Origin: Undibacterium sp. KW1
Lineage (GTDB): Bacteria > Pseudomonadota > Gammaproteobacteria > Burkholderiales > Burkholderiaceae_D
Assembly (NCBI RefSeq): GCF_009937955.1
Contig: NZ_AP018439.1
Coordinates: 4,030,001-4,094,000, forward strand
DNA length: 64,000 bases
Direction of reading: 5' to 3'
The notes under the pieces are model-generated. The model had not been told where the DNA came from. It did no database searches and worked only from the letters and a program-made list of their open reading frames with translations. Below, in pieces: positions 35,223-43,666 of this stretch; position 1 is the stretch's first letter; each line of letters starts with the position of its first letter. A program made the translations under genes and the position numbers.

Positions 35223-35687
35223 TTAGTGATGATGGTCATGGCCTTTTCCCTTGTTCTTGCTGTGTGCATTAAATTTGCGGCTGAACTCTGTCGCCAGATC
35301 AGCCAGCGTTACGTCACCCAGACGGGCGATGAGCAAGGCCTCTGCTTCGTCAAAGGCAGTTGCGAGTGCTTCGTTGACGACTTGCTCGACCAGACATTCA
35401 GGCTTGTCATTGCGGTTGCCCATGGCAAATACGGTAGGTGCGCCGAGGGCATCGTAGATGTCTCGCAAGGTCACTGTTTGCAAGTCGCAAGAAATCACCC
35501 AGCCGCCACCATGGCCCTTGTCAGAACTCACGTAGCCACGGCTGCGCAAGCCCGCCAGCACACGCCTGACCAGCACCGGATTGGTTGTCAGGTATTGTGC
35601 CAGTTCTTCAGAAGTCATGGCCCGTTGTCCATGCGCCATGTGCAATAGCACGTGGAGGATGGAAGAAAGTTTACTGTCTTTTCTCAT
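35223..35687 (-). CDS. Rrf2-family transcriptional regulator
   Basis: A 154-residue regulator with the Rrf2 winged helix (LSSILHVLLHMAHGQRAMTS then EELAQYLTTNPVLVRRVLAG, and the wing SSDKGHGGGWVISCD). Cysteines are few: one near the wing (ISCDLQ) and one in KPECLVEQVVN. The three-cysteine Fe-S cluster set of IscR/NsrR is therefore absent, and sensing is likely by another route. The C-terminus is His/Lys-rich (GKGHDHHH). It precedes the flavoprotein gene with a 4-base gap and probably regulates it together with itself. Confidence 0.87.
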   Translation of the reverse strand: MRKDSKLSSILHVLLHMAHGQRAMTSEELAQYLTTNPVLVRRVLAGLRSRGYVSSDKGHGGGWVISCDLQTVTLRDIYDALGAPTVFAMGNRNDKPECLVEQVVNEALATAFDEAEALLIARLGDVTLADLATEFSRKFNAHSKNKGKGHDHHH

Positions 35688-35753
35688 GTAACTTATGATA
35701 GTACATAATTGAGAAATGTGCTGGGATTTTTAAAGTACAGAAAATAGTCACAA

Positions 35754-35784
35754 TAAAAAAAGGGTGGCCATGATCAGGCCACCC
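35754..35784 (-). terminator. Rho-independent terminator of the 35813-36232 gene
   Basis: On the minus strand GGGTGGCC (35784-35777) pairs with GGCCACCC (35769-35762) around a 7-base loop and is followed by seven U residues (35761-35755). It ends the secreted-protein transcript. Confidence 0.85.
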
Positions 35785-35812
35785 CATTCTTATCTTTTGC
35801 GGTCGATGAGTT

Positions 35813-36232
35813 TTATTTATCCACTTCCCTCGTCAGCATTTCCCATGAAGGCTGGGAAGTGCCATCAGTCGTTGCTGAGACTTTACCGCCAGCAAACTTG
35901 AGGTAAGTCGTCGCAGCCTTGCTGAATTCTATGGACTTCATCTTGCACATGGCTTTCTTTGTCGCGGCATCAGCGCAATAGGAAGCAACATTGTCCTTGA
36001 TGGTAGCGGCAAAATACTTGATCTTGAACATGTCGTCAGTGCTTTGAAAACTGTCGGCCTTGATATCGAATTTGACGTCGCAACCACAAGATGTTTTCAA
36101 GCTGCTGGTGGCAGCCTTGACTGCGGGCTCAACTTCATTGCTCATGAAGTCGCGCTCTGCCTTGCCTGCAAATGCAGTCAGTGGCAAGAGCAAGGCGATG
36201 CAGGAGATGGCGGCGAGTCTGGAAATTTTCAT
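35813..36232 (-). CDS. Periplasmic hypothetical protein
   Basis: A 139-residue exported protein with a clear signal peptide (KISRLAAISCIALLLPLTAF then AGKAERDF). The mature part holds four cysteines (SCGCDVKFD, ASYCADAATKKAMC), likely disulfide-bonded, and is lysine-rich. No family is recognised. It has a strong terminator directly downstream and stands alone, so it is a monocistronic unit. Confidence 0.7.
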   Translation of the reverse strand: MKISRLAAISCIALLLPLTAFAGKAERDFMSNEVEPAVKAATSSLKTSCGCDVKFDIKADSFQSTDDMFKIKYFAATIKDNVASYCADAATKKAMCKMKSIEFSKAATTYLKFAGGKVSATTDGTSQPSWEMLTREVDK

Positions 36233-36435
36233 GCTGGTGTCCTTGTGTGGTTAAAACCTGGAATGTCTTGAAGAGTTTTGCATTCTAAGTTTCAAGAACA
36301 GCATGCGGCTAAATGTTTGTAAGTAATTCACGCTGGAAAAATGCCGCTCACAGTGCGTGTCATTTTACTTTGTCACCAGTGCTTACACTTTTGATCACAG
36401 TGCATTCTTTCCAAATTCTGGTTCACCGGGATTAT

Positions 36436-36950
36436 TCATCCCAGTGCTTTTCTTTGCCGCCACCAATGGAAAGCCCAGCGCCAGCAATAGATCAGGCTGA
36501 CTAAGAATAAACTGATCCAGCAGACAATCGCCAGCACACCGCCGGCTTGCGGCGTTCCCCACACCAGCACCCAAAAGAACAAGGCTGGGCCAGCAAGCAC
36601 ACTGGCCAGCAAGGTAATGATGACTTGTGTTTTTTCCTTAAAAACCAGCAGCCCACAAGGCAGAAAAAAACGGCAAGTACTGCGAGCATGGTCAAGCTGC
36701 TTGCCAGCGTTTTGCTTTTGCGCACGTCCTCCCAACCGTCGATCAATAAGACATAGCCATATAGTAAATTATCTTTCGCAACCACTTTCACGGCCTCTTT
36801 CCCCACCTCATTTTGCTTAGCCTGGTCATTTGCAGTTTGCGATTGAGCTTCCTTTTGCGGCTGCATTTTTGATTCGCATTTGGAAAGAGGCAGTACAAAA
36901 CAAAGCAATAAAAGAAGGGAAGAAATTTTCCTGATCAAGCTCACCGTCAT
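36436..36950 (-). pseudogene. Membrane protein gene with a frameshift at a T7 run
   Basis: The first frame reads MTVSLIRKISSLLLLLCFVL then a lipoprotein-like LSKCES, a charged linker and one membrane helix (SSLTMLAVLAVFFCLVG). The second frame continues with KTQVIITLLASVLAGPALF then two more hydrophobic helices to RWAFHWWRQRKALG. The switch falls at a run of seven T (minus strand, 36670-36664). One extra T, or a -1 slip on U UUU UUC, restores a single ~171-residue protein. It may be a disabled gene, a programmed slippage site or a sequencing error. No known family. Confidence 0.6.
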
Positions 36951-37204
36951 GATGTGAACTTTCGAATGAATGTGGACTTTCGAATTAAAGAGTACTCGCG
37001 GCCCAATCGAAGCACCTGCCGGATTCAACACCAGCGCTTAGCTATCTACAAACCTGTTGCTACTTTATCAAAGTATTACCACTAAATATACTGACATCAG
37101 CTGTTCGGCATGTGTTGAACAGAAATAAAAACATTGAACAGCAATCAGCAGCTATTCAAGTTTTTGCCCCTCACTTTAGATACAAGATAAATCAGGAAAA
37201 CATC

Positions 37205-37495
37205 ATGTTCATACTCAATGCCAGCTATAGTAAAAACCCTGGCGAAGTAGAGCCACATATCAAAGCCCATGGCGAATGGGTGAGCCGTTACCTGAAGGAA
37301 GGTATATTCCTGTTCGCTGGCCCCAAAAAGAGTGGGCTCGGCGGCATCATCGCCGTACAGAGCATCAGCAAGGAAAGGCTCTTGCAAATACTGGCGGAAG
37401 ATTCATATGTGCAGGCAGATGTCGCGGATTACCAGATCATTGATTTTGATTGCAAGGCGACGCAAAGCACGCTGGAAGCTTTGAAGCTGGCTTGA
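37205..37495 (+). CDS. YciI-like protein
   Basis: A 96-residue cytoplasmic protein of the YCII/ferredoxin-like dimeric fold (MFILNASYSKNPGEVEPHIK then AHGEWVSRYLKEGIFLFAGP, with the conserved H and GP). Related proteins include small enzymes and stress proteins of unknown activity. ATG 37205 gives the family's usual N-terminus; the longer frame from 37112 is rejected. It stands alone, convergent with gdx across the 151-bp hairpin element. Confidence 0.78.
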   Translation: MFILNASYSKNPGEVEPHIKAHGEWVSRYLKEGIFLFAGPKKSGLGGIIAVQSISKERLLQILAEDSYVQADVADYQIIDFDCKATQSTLEALKLA

Positions 37496-37568
37496 GCATA
37501 TAGTCTTCAAAGCCCTTGGCATACAAAGCCAGATCAAGGGCTTTGCCATAAAAACAGCGATCTCGTGA

Positions 37569-37719
37569 ACTGTAACAGTGAAAATCGGAGTGCCTGCCAT
37601 GCGCGCGACGATCATGGCTGCGTTGCAAATACTCGCGATAGCCCCGCTATCGCTGTGTTTTGCGTCTTGCCCTGATGCGCCGGGCGCATGTCTTTCACTC
37701 TCGATTCCACTGTTACAGT
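37569..37719. repeat. 151-bp long hairpin element
   Basis: Terminal inverted repeats ACTGTAACAGTG (37569-37580) and CACTGTTACAGT (37708-37719) are perfect and stay similar for ~40 bases inward. The centre is another perfect palindrome, GCGATAGC/GCTATCGC (37635-37653). The whole stretch folds on itself, a MITE-like element, and lies between the convergent yciI-like and gdx genes, ending 3 bases from the gdx stop. It may also stop transcription from both sides. Confidence 0.75.
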
Positions 37720-37722
37720 CCA

Positions 37723-38043
37723 CTAGTGCGGTGAAGACATTTTCATGAAGACCAGGCCACAGATGATGAGCAACAATGCACAAATGCGCATGAAATTCAG
37801 TTGCTCTCCAAAGAAGACGATCCCGAGAATAAAGGCACCGACGGCACCTATGCCTGTCCACATGGTATAGGCGGTGCCTAATGGCAGGGTACGCATGGAT
37901 AAGGCCAGCAAGGCAAAGCTGACTATCATGCCTGCGATGGTGACGATAGAGGGGACAACTTTCGTGAAACCTTCAGACTGCTTCATGGCGAAAGCCCAGA
38001 CGACTTCAAACAGCCCCGCCAGTATCAATAATATCCAAGCCAT
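37723..38043 (-). CDS. gdx: Guanidinium exporter Gdx (SugE), SMR family
   Basis: A four-helix small multidrug resistance protein of 106 residues. The sequence MAWILLILAGLFEVVWAFAM then KQSEGFTKVVPS and LPLGTAYTMWTGIGAVGAF matches the Gdx/SugE subtype, including the active-site Glu13 (FEVVW) and the Gdx-typical W and G positions, rather than the EmrE subtype. It exports guanidinium in exchange for protons as an antiparallel dimer in the inner membrane. A guanidine-II-like riboswitch precedes it. GAAAGGAG provides the ribosome site for ATG 38043. Confidence 0.9.
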   Translation of the reverse strand: MAWILLILAGLFEVVWAFAMKQSEGFTKVVPSIVTIAGMIVSFALLALSMRTLPLGTAYTMWTGIGAVGAFILGIVFFGEQLNFMRICALLLIICGLVFMKMSSPH

Positions 38044-38049
38044 GACTGC

Positions 38050-38113
38050 TCTCCTTTCAAAGAGCCGGGCCGTCCCGGACATTCATTCCCAAACTGGGGA
38101 AGGTCGTTCCTCC
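38050..38113 (-). promoter_or_regulatory. Probable guanidine-II (mini-ykkC) riboswitch
   Basis: Minus-strand reading gives two small hairpins and then the ribosome site. P1 is GGAGG/CTTCC (38113-38098) with ACGA in the loop. P2 is a perfect CCGGG-ACGG-CCCGG (38078-38065). Two hairpins with ACGR loops, a short linker and an adjacent GAAAGGAG (38057-38050) are the mini-ykkC consensus, and the gene controlled encodes the guanidinium exporter. An A-C mismatch closes the P1 loop. Confidence 0.72.
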
Positions 38114-38203
38114 TGATGGAATCCGTATGGATTCACTTGAATGAGCTGATTAGCCCAATGATGCCAGGAGCAAATTATAGCTTAGCTACCGCCCTGCTGC
38201 ACA

Positions 38204-38668
38204 TCACGGCCTGATGTAAGCATAGCCCTGCTGCTGCCGCCTGATCAGTTGCGACACGCCTGCTTCAACATAATCGAGATTGTCGAGCATGTCTGATTTG
38301 CTGATTTTTTGTGCGCGCATGGTGTTCTCGCAGATCACGACATGGGCACCGAGCTTCATGACTTCTTCTATGCGGCTTGCTACGGGTGTCTCAAACTTGA
38401 ACATGTCTATGCCGGGGCCATAGGCGACGATTTCTACCTCGACATTTTCCTTGCCCAGGTCTTTGATGACATTCTTCACGTTATTCAAAGCCAGTTCCCA
38501 TTTGCGGCTTTCGCCATCACTGACCTGAAAAACTACTTTGGATTTTTGTGTTGCCTGCGCTTTGGCAGGCGCGGGTGTTTGTGCCATGACGCTGGCCTGG
38601 CCCAGGCTGCTGACTAACAGGACCAGGACTGCTGCCACATTACGGCCATAGTTGGAAAACTGGTTCAT
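38204..38668 (-). CDS. Periplasmic DsrE/DsrF-like protein
   Basis: A 154-residue exported protein. After a signal peptide (NVAAVLVLLVSSLGQASVMA) comes a DsrE/F-type alpha/beta fold. Visible parts are KVVFQVSDGESRKWELALNN then VKNVIKDLGKENVEVEIVAY, and the loop LGAHVVICENTMRAQKISKS with a cysteine at the position used for sulfur transfer in DsrE-like proteins. GGAG precedes ATG 38668. A role in periplasmic sulfur metabolism fits the sox genes 15 kb away but is not shown. It stands alone. Confidence 0.82.
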   Translation of the reverse strand: MNQFSNYGRNVAAVLVLLVSSLGQASVMAQTPAPAKAQATQKSKVVFQVSDGESRKWELALNNVKNVIKDLGKENVEVEIVAYGPGIDMFKFETPVASRIEEVMKLGAHVVICENTMRAQKISKSDMLDNLDYVEAGVSQLIRRQQQGYAYIRP

Positions 38669-38948
38669 ATTCACTCCGCTATTTAAAAGTGCTGATTTAT
38701 GCGGCAACAATAGCAGATTTATAGGCAAACTGATCATGAAATTTTCTGCTTCCTTGCATGGTTTATTTGGCAACACATTACTTTTTTGACAGGTTGCAAA
38801 AAAGCATTCTACAAAAACAAGAATGTTAAAAATGGTTGCTTGCATCAGCTTATCTGGATTAAAGTTGGCCTTTCCGCAATTTGCGTTGGCGTAACCGGTC
38901 ACCCATCAGTTGCATGCGTCTGGTGTTGGCGTATGTGATCAATACGCG

Positions 38949-38981
38949 ACAACCACATGACAACTACGTGACAACTGCGTG
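38949..38981 (+). repeat. Three 11-bp tandem repeats
   Basis: ACAACCACATG, ACAACTACGTG and ACAACTGCGTG follow one another directly, 36 bases before the start of the PhnD-like gene. They may be tandem binding sites or a chance repeat. Confidence 0.55.
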
Positions 38982-39016
38982 ACAAGAATGTTGAACAGTT
39001 TCCCAGGAAGACGGAT

Positions 39017-39832
39017 ATGAAAAAAGTTCTCTCGATTGCAGCTTGCTGCCTGGCTGGTTTTACTGCTCAGGTGCAGGCGCAAAACAACTATAGTCTCTAC
39101 GTCAGTGAAGGCACATCTGGCGGGCTTGATGCGGCCCAGGTCATAGAAAAATATACTGGCCTGGCAGAAGTCATGGGCAAGGCCCTGGGTAAAAAAGTCA
39201 CGGTGGTGGTAGCGCGTGAGTTTTCCCAGCTTGAGGAAGGCATGAAAGCCGGCAAGATGGATTTTGTGATTGCCCGGCCCAGTGATTATCCGGCGCGCGG
39301 CGTGCGCGACTATAAATATCAACTGGTCTCGACATCCAAGCCTGATGGTCAGTGCCTGCTGATCGTACCCAATGCATCACCATTGAAGAGTATCGCTGAC
39401 GTGAAGGGCAAACGCATTGCCTTGCCTGAAAAAATTTCTTATATGTCGAAATTCTGTTCGGCAGAATTGACACACAATGGTTTCAACCTGGCGACAGAGA
39501 AAATCCAGTATGCCAAAGAACAGGGTGCAGTACTGTTTTACCTGGACAATCTGCTGGCCGATGTTGGTGGCATTGCCTCTTACTCAGGCGTAGCCAAGAA
39601 CCTTGAAAAAACCGGCCACCGCGTTATCCACACCAGCCAGCCACAACCTTACCAGCCTTTGATTGCCCACCCCAAGATCACGGCAGCGCAAATCCAGGCA
39701 TTGAAAAAAGAACTTGGGCTACTCGATGAAACCGAAGCAGGCAAACCCACGCTGAAGCAAATCGGTATCAAGGAATTTGATACCGGCAATAATGAACAAC
39801 GCCTGCGCGATTTGCTGAAGTGGCTGGGCTAA
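39017..39832 (+). CDS. PhnD-like periplasmic binding protein
   Basis: A 271-residue periplasmic solute-binding protein with a signal peptide (KKVLSIAACCLAGFTAQVQA). It has the PhnD/phosphite-binding fold: YTGLAEVMGKALGKKVTVVV, QLEEGMKAGKMDFVIARPSD, and KSIADVKGKRIALPEKISY. No ABC membrane or ATPase genes follow it, so it is an orphan receptor that may feed another transporter or a sensor. The ligand is unknown (phosphonate-like anions are the family norm). Confidence 0.85.
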   Translation: MKKVLSIAACCLAGFTAQVQAQNNYSLYVSEGTSGGLDAAQVIEKYTGLAEVMGKALGKKVTVVVAREFSQLEEGMKAGKMDFVIARPSDYPARGVRDYKYQLVSTSKPDGQCLLIVPNASPLKSIADVKGKRIALPEKISYMSKFCSAELTHNGFNLATEKIQYAKEQGAVLFYLDNLLADVGGIASYSGVAKNLEKTGHRVIHTSQPQPYQPLIAHPKITAAQIQALKKELGLLDETEAGKPTLKQIGIKEFDTGNNEQRLRDLLKWLG

Positions 39833-39879
39833 GCCTTAGCTCCAGTTCCAACTCCAGCGCCTCTATCCCATTCCATTCA

Positions 39880-40470
39880 TTAATACGAATGGGATGCAGC
39901 CTGGGTAAGCGGGTCATAAATCGATGGCATCATGGGCATGGATGGAACCGGGGTTTTCACCTGTTCTGCCATGTCAAGCATCATCAGCTTTTGCGTACGC
40001 AGATAAGGGCTGGGTACTGCCCTTTCTACCACGATGTTCCAGCGCTTCAGGTAGTTGGTCACTGAGCGAATATGGATTTTGACGCCCAGGTGTTTGCTGA
40101 TGAGCTCAGCGACGGCAGGACGTGTCCATTCAGCAAAGTCCATCTGCAACTGACGTGGTTTGTTGTCACGTATCAGTTGTTGTATTTGCTCTTCCTGCTC
40201 GGTACTCATGGCACGGCCTTCGCCTGAACGGCGGCCACGGCGGTGCGGCAGAATGGCATCTGCGCCCTGCTCCTGGTAGCGGGCAATAATCAGGCAGACT
40301 GCAGTATAGCTAAGCCCCAGTTCACGTGCGATCTGGACTTTTCTGGCACCGCGCTGGTGGGCGCGTATGACCTGGCGGCGGCGTTCATACTGTTCCAGCG
40401 CGCTCAGACTTCTGGCATCTTCTTTTTTGGCGGCAGGTGCAAATACTTGCATGGGCAGTGGCATATTCAT
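39880..40470 (-). CDS. Solo IS630-type helix-turn-helix protein
   Basis: A 196-residue protein whose N-terminal two thirds match the DNA-binding part of IS630-family transposases. Visible parts are the homeodomain-like HTH RRRQVIRAHQRGARKVQIAR then ELGLSYTAVCLIIARYQEQG, the GRRSGEGRAMSTEQEEQIQQ linker, and a winged helix (RPAVAELISKHLGVKIHIRS then VTNYLKRW). The DDE catalytic domain is absent. Instead there is a unique Met/Pro-rich tail (KTPVPSMPMMPSIYDPL) and no inverted repeats at the gene edges. It is likely a domesticated DNA-binding protein rather than a fragment. Confidence 0.75.
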   Translation of the reverse strand: MNMPLPMQVFAPAAKKEDARSLSALEQYERRRQVIRAHQRGARKVQIARELGLSYTAVCLIIARYQEQGADAILPHRRGRRSGEGRAMSTEQEEQIQQLIRDNKPRQLQMDFAEWTRPAVAELISKHLGVKIHIRSVTNYLKRWNIVVERAVPSPYLRTQKLMMLDMAEQVKTPVPSMPMMPSIYDPLTQAASHSY

Positions 40471-40525
40471 ACTGAGATCCTTAATGTTGACTATTCAACG
40501 AAGAGATGCAGTGAATATAGGCGAT

Positions 40526-40738
40526 TTACAGCTTTATGTGCCCTATACTAAAGTATGAATACAGCACTTCCAGGGTGATTTTCCCTACCTTGATACCAAG
40601 GCATTCCCAGATATCGCCCTCTTTCCCGTCATACTGACAAGCCAGCATGAGTGACTTACCGGCCGATACAGTCACTTCTGGCGGCGTCAGCAATATTGCC
40701 GTGAATAAAAAAACTGCACAAAGTAGCAGGATGCGCAT
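40526..40738 (-). CDS. Small exported protein of the ABC operon
   Basis: A 70-residue protein with a signal peptide (RILLLCAVFLFTAILLTPPE) and two cysteines in the mature part (LACQYDGKEGDIWECLGIK). It starts 10 bases beyond the stop of the ABC-2 permease gene on the same strand, so it is the last member of the gntR-ABC-permease operon. No family is recognised. Confidence 0.55.
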   Translation of the reverse strand: MRILLLCAVFLFTAILLTPPEVTVSAGKSLMLACQYDGKEGDIWECLGIKVGKITLEVLYSYFSIGHIKL

Positions 40739-40748
40739 GTTCTTGTCC

Positions 40749-42173
40749 TCACACTGCCCGGCCAGCGGGGAAAATGGCTGCCACTTTTGCCAGCCTGAGC
40801 CATCGCCAGTAAAGGATGATAGCTGTTGTCAAAGTAATCGCCGCGCAAATCTGCCAGGCTGAGATGAATCCTGACTGTACGTACACCACAATGGAGATGA
40901 TGCCAAGCACCACTGGTATTCCCATTGCGGCCAGCAATGAAGTTTGGTAAGTAGATTCCATACGGGCATAGTTGTTCAAACTCAGCACGCTCACCGGCAA
41001 CAGGCAAAAACTGATGATACAGATGATCGCAGACATACGTGTTGACGTTTGCAGGAGATAGATCGCACTGCCAAATATGAAAGTTGTTGTCAGCCACAAA
41101 CCGAGGAACTGGCGCAACATGGATTGCAAGAGCAGCCTGCCCTGCTGATGTGGATCAGGTAACTTGGCTGTCAACATCAGCAGCCCCAGCTCTCCCTTGC
41201 GCTGATAGACCAAGGAGCGCACGATGGAGCTGTATATCGGTGACAGCATGATCAGAGACACCAGACCAACAAAGTAAGCCAGGCCTATATTTTTTTCGTC
41301 AAACTTGCTGCTGTGGTTGCCCAAAACCGCAAAGACGATGAACAACAGGGCTGCCATGAATACGACTGAAAAGAAACTGGTCATCCAAAAAACTTGAGCC
41401 CCCAGAGAAAACAGCATTAGATCGCCGGCTTTTGCCGGGTTCCTTTTCACTTTTTTCATACTCAGGCGCAACAATAGAGCATAAGGATTGATGAAATTCA
41501 GGCTGTAGTACCTGTTCGAAATTTCTTCGCCATTCATTTGCTTTTGCATCATGGCAAAATTCTCTTTGTGCCTGAAATGCTGGTCACCATGGAGCTTAAA
41601 AACCCAGTGAAGTACCAATACAGTTAAACCGAGGCCAGCGGCAAAGAATAATACCGGTTGACTCCATGTCGGATCAATGAAAAAACTTTTACCCTTGTCA
41701 AAAGCAAAGGGTGTCAGAAATAGCAGCGTGACCACTAAATAAGCCCATTGTGTGCGTATGGCCGCAGTATAAATAAGGAGAGCCACTACCCCAAAAAACC
41801 AGCTCAAAGAGAAATGGTCATGATTTAAGCATGCAAAACCCAATGGCATCAGCAAGACAGGAATAGCAAGTGCCACTTGCAAATTACGCTTCAGACCTGG
41901 TACCAGCGATGCATTCGCAGGTGTGTATTGCAGGGTAATGTTGGGCACCAGCATGACGAACCAGGTGAAAATCAAAGTAGCCAGAATTCCCCCAGCACAA
42001 ACGAGCAAGGCCCATATCATTGCTCGCAAACCTGGCTCTTCTGTGCTAGCAAAATAGAGGACGACAAGCGATGCAAGCGTGGTCAGACTCAACAAAATAT
42101 ACATGGTCTTTGACATGCCGACATTCTTGCGCGCATAAACCGGCTGCATCCACACTGAAATAATGGCTTTCAT
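40749..42173 (-). CDS. ABC-2-type permease
   Basis: An inner-membrane protein of 474 residues with about 12 hydrophobic segments (for example MYILLSLTTLASLVVLYFAS, SAIICIISFCLLPVSVLSL). A long cytoplasmic loop lies in the middle (QHFRHKENFAMMQKQMNGEE). It has no ATPase motif; the partner ATPase gene ends 58 bases upstream on the same strand. With the YtrA-type regulator this resembles YtrBCDEF-like transport systems induced by cell-wall antibiotics, though the substrate is unknown. Confidence 0.8.
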   Translation of the reverse strand: MKAIISVWMQPVYARKNVGMSKTMYILLSLTTLASLVVLYFASTEEPGLRAMIWALLVCAGGILATLIFTWFVMLVPNITLQYTPANASLVPGLKRNLQVALAIPVLLMPLGFACLNHDHFSLSWFFGVVALLIYTAAIRTQWAYLVVTLLFLTPFAFDKGKSFFIDPTWSQPVLFFAAGLGLTVLVLHWVFKLHGDQHFRHKENFAMMQKQMNGEEISNRYYSLNFINPYALLLRLSMKKVKRNPAKAGDLMLFSLGAQVFWMTSFFSVVFMAALLFIVFAVLGNHSSKFDEKNIGLAYFVGLVSLIMLSPIYSSIVRSLVYQRKGELGLLMLTAKLPDPHQQGRLLLQSMLRQFLGLWLTTTFIFGSAIYLLQTSTRMSAIICIISFCLLPVSVLSLNNYARMESTYQTSLLAAMGIPVVLGIISIVVYVQSGFISAWQICAAITLTTAIILYWRWLRLAKVAAIFPAGRAV

Positions 42174-42231
42174 GTTTTCTCTCTCAACGCAGGTATTATG
42201 TTGAATAAATGATGTGTTCAGTCCACAGTGT

Positions 42232-43119
42232 TCACAATGTCATTTCTATGAACAAATCTTCCAGGCTCAGTTTGTCTAGGCGCACATCGCGTCGTACCTG
42301 CAATGCCTGCAGTTGTTCATGGCTGAACTGCGCCAGCATCTTGCCTTCTGCAGCATCACCGTCTTTGGCAGTGGTTGACTGGCGCAATATTTTTGTCGGC
42401 TGCAATTCTTGCAATACCGCTGGTGCCGCGATGACGCGCACGGTGTTGTCCATCATGTCGTCCAGTGATTGCTGGTGCACGATCTGTCCGCCATTGAGGA
42501 AGGCGACATCCATCGCTACCCTTTCCAGATCAGACAGGATATGAGTAGAGAACACGATGGTCGTCTGCTTTTCGATGACGCGGTCTATGAGTTCGCGCAA
42601 AAATTCACGGCGGCCTGCGGGGTCAAGGCTGGATACTGGCTCATCCAGGATAAGCAACTCAGGATCATGGGCCAGTGCACGGATGATGGACAGGCGTTGC
42701 TTTTGTCCTACCGAGAGTTTGTTGATGGCCTTGTCATAAGGTAGCTCCCAGGCTTGCATCAGTGACTGAACCTTGCTGTCGTTCCAGCGTGGGTACAGTA
42801 GCTGGAAGTAGGCCAGCATCTGCCTTGCCGTCAGCCATTCAAACAGGTCACTGCACTGTGGCACATAGGCTATCCGGGCTCGGGTCTCTGCACTGAGTTG
42901 CCCTGCTGCTTCGCCATACAGACTGGACTTGCCGCCATCGATATCACGCAAACCCAGCAGGCATTCTATCAATGTCGATTTGCCTGCGCCATTGCGCCCC
43001 AACAGACCGACGATACTGCCCGGTGCAATCTGCCAGTCCAGATTTTTCAAGACAGCTTGCCCACTGAACGATTTACTCAATCCCTGGATATGCACGGGTG
43101 CATTTAAATGAACTTGCAT
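42232..43119 (-). CDS. ABC transporter ATP-binding protein
   Basis: A 295-residue ABC ATPase with all key motifs: Walker A GLLGRNGAGKSTLIECLLG, Q-loop YVPQCSD, signature NKLSVGQKQRLSIIRALAHD, Walker B PELLILDEPVSSLDP, and H-switch FSTHILSDLERV. It belongs to the YtrB/antibiotic-resistance exporter-type group. It starts 2 bases after the GntR stop (ribosome site AAAGGAAA), so the genes are co-transcribed. It drives the permease encoded next. Confidence 0.92.
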   Translation of the reverse strand: MQVHLNAPVHIQGLSKSFSGQAVLKNLDWQIAPGSIVGLLGRNGAGKSTLIECLLGLRDIDGGKSSLYGEAAGQLSAETRARIAYVPQCSDLFEWLTARQMLAYFQLLYPRWNDSKVQSLMQAWELPYDKAINKLSVGQKQRLSIIRALAHDPELLILDEPVSSLDPAGRREFLRELIDRVIEKQTTIVFSTHILSDLERVAMDVAFLNGGQIVHQQSLDDMMDNTVRVIAAPAVLQELQPTKILRQSTTAKDGDAAEGKMLAQFSHEQLQALQVRRDVRLDKLSLEDLFIEMTL

Positions 43120-43121
43120 GC

Positions 43122-43544
43122 TTATTTTCCTTTAAGAATACTGGTCAAGAGTGCGATGACTGCGCTGGAGTCAAGTTCGAGCTGGCTGGCTTCCAGTGCG
43201 ATACGTTCAAGACTGGGGCGTAATAATTCCAGCCTGGACGCCAGGGCAGAATTGCCACTGGCCAGGGCCGCCACTTCCATCCCCAGGCCACGGCGACGCA
43301 CCAGCAAACCCTCGGCTTCGAGCATGCTGTAAGCCTTGGATACTGTCATGGGATTAACTCCCAGCCCGCTGGCGACATCGCGCACAGATGGCATGGCATC
43401 GCCTGCAGTAATTTGCCCACCCGCCTGCAGACGTCGTAATTGTTCTATCAACTGGCGATAGATAGGCTCGCTACTGCCGGTAGAAACCTGGAAAATCTCT
43501 GCGCCCAACTGGCGCGGCTTTATGTTTGTCATGCCTGGTGCCAT
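43122..43544 (-). CDS. GntR regulator, YtrA subfamily
   Basis: A short GntR protein of 140 residues. The winged HTH reads SEPIYRQLIEQLRRLQAGGQ then ITAGDAMPSVRDVASGLGVN and PMTVSKAYSMLEAEGLL. The tail is only ~50 residues, as in YtrA-type members, with no large effector domain. GGAGCG precedes ATG 43544. It heads the operon with the ABC transporter genes. A palindrome GTGTATTA/TAATACAC in front of it is a typical YtrA operator, so autorepression of the operon is likely. Confidence 0.9.
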   Translation of the reverse strand: MAPGMTNIKPRQLGAEIFQVSTGSSEPIYRQLIEQLRRLQAGGQITAGDAMPSVRDVASGLGVNPMTVSKAYSMLEAEGLLVRRRGLGMEVAALASGNSALASRLELLRPSLERIALEASQLELDSSAVIALLTSILKGK

Positions 43545-43666
43545 GTCTCACGCTCCATGTTCCGGCCTCTCATCGTGTTTAAACGAATACCTGAACACCT
43601 CCATCGTCAGGATGAATGCGTCGTGGTAGCTTCACATGGGGTTAATGACTAATACATCACCTTCAC

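Noticed and set aside
37403..37861. A 152-codon minus-strand frame across the yciI-gdx gap
   Set aside because: It runs through the 151-bp hairpin and into both real genes, with no ribosome site or domain.
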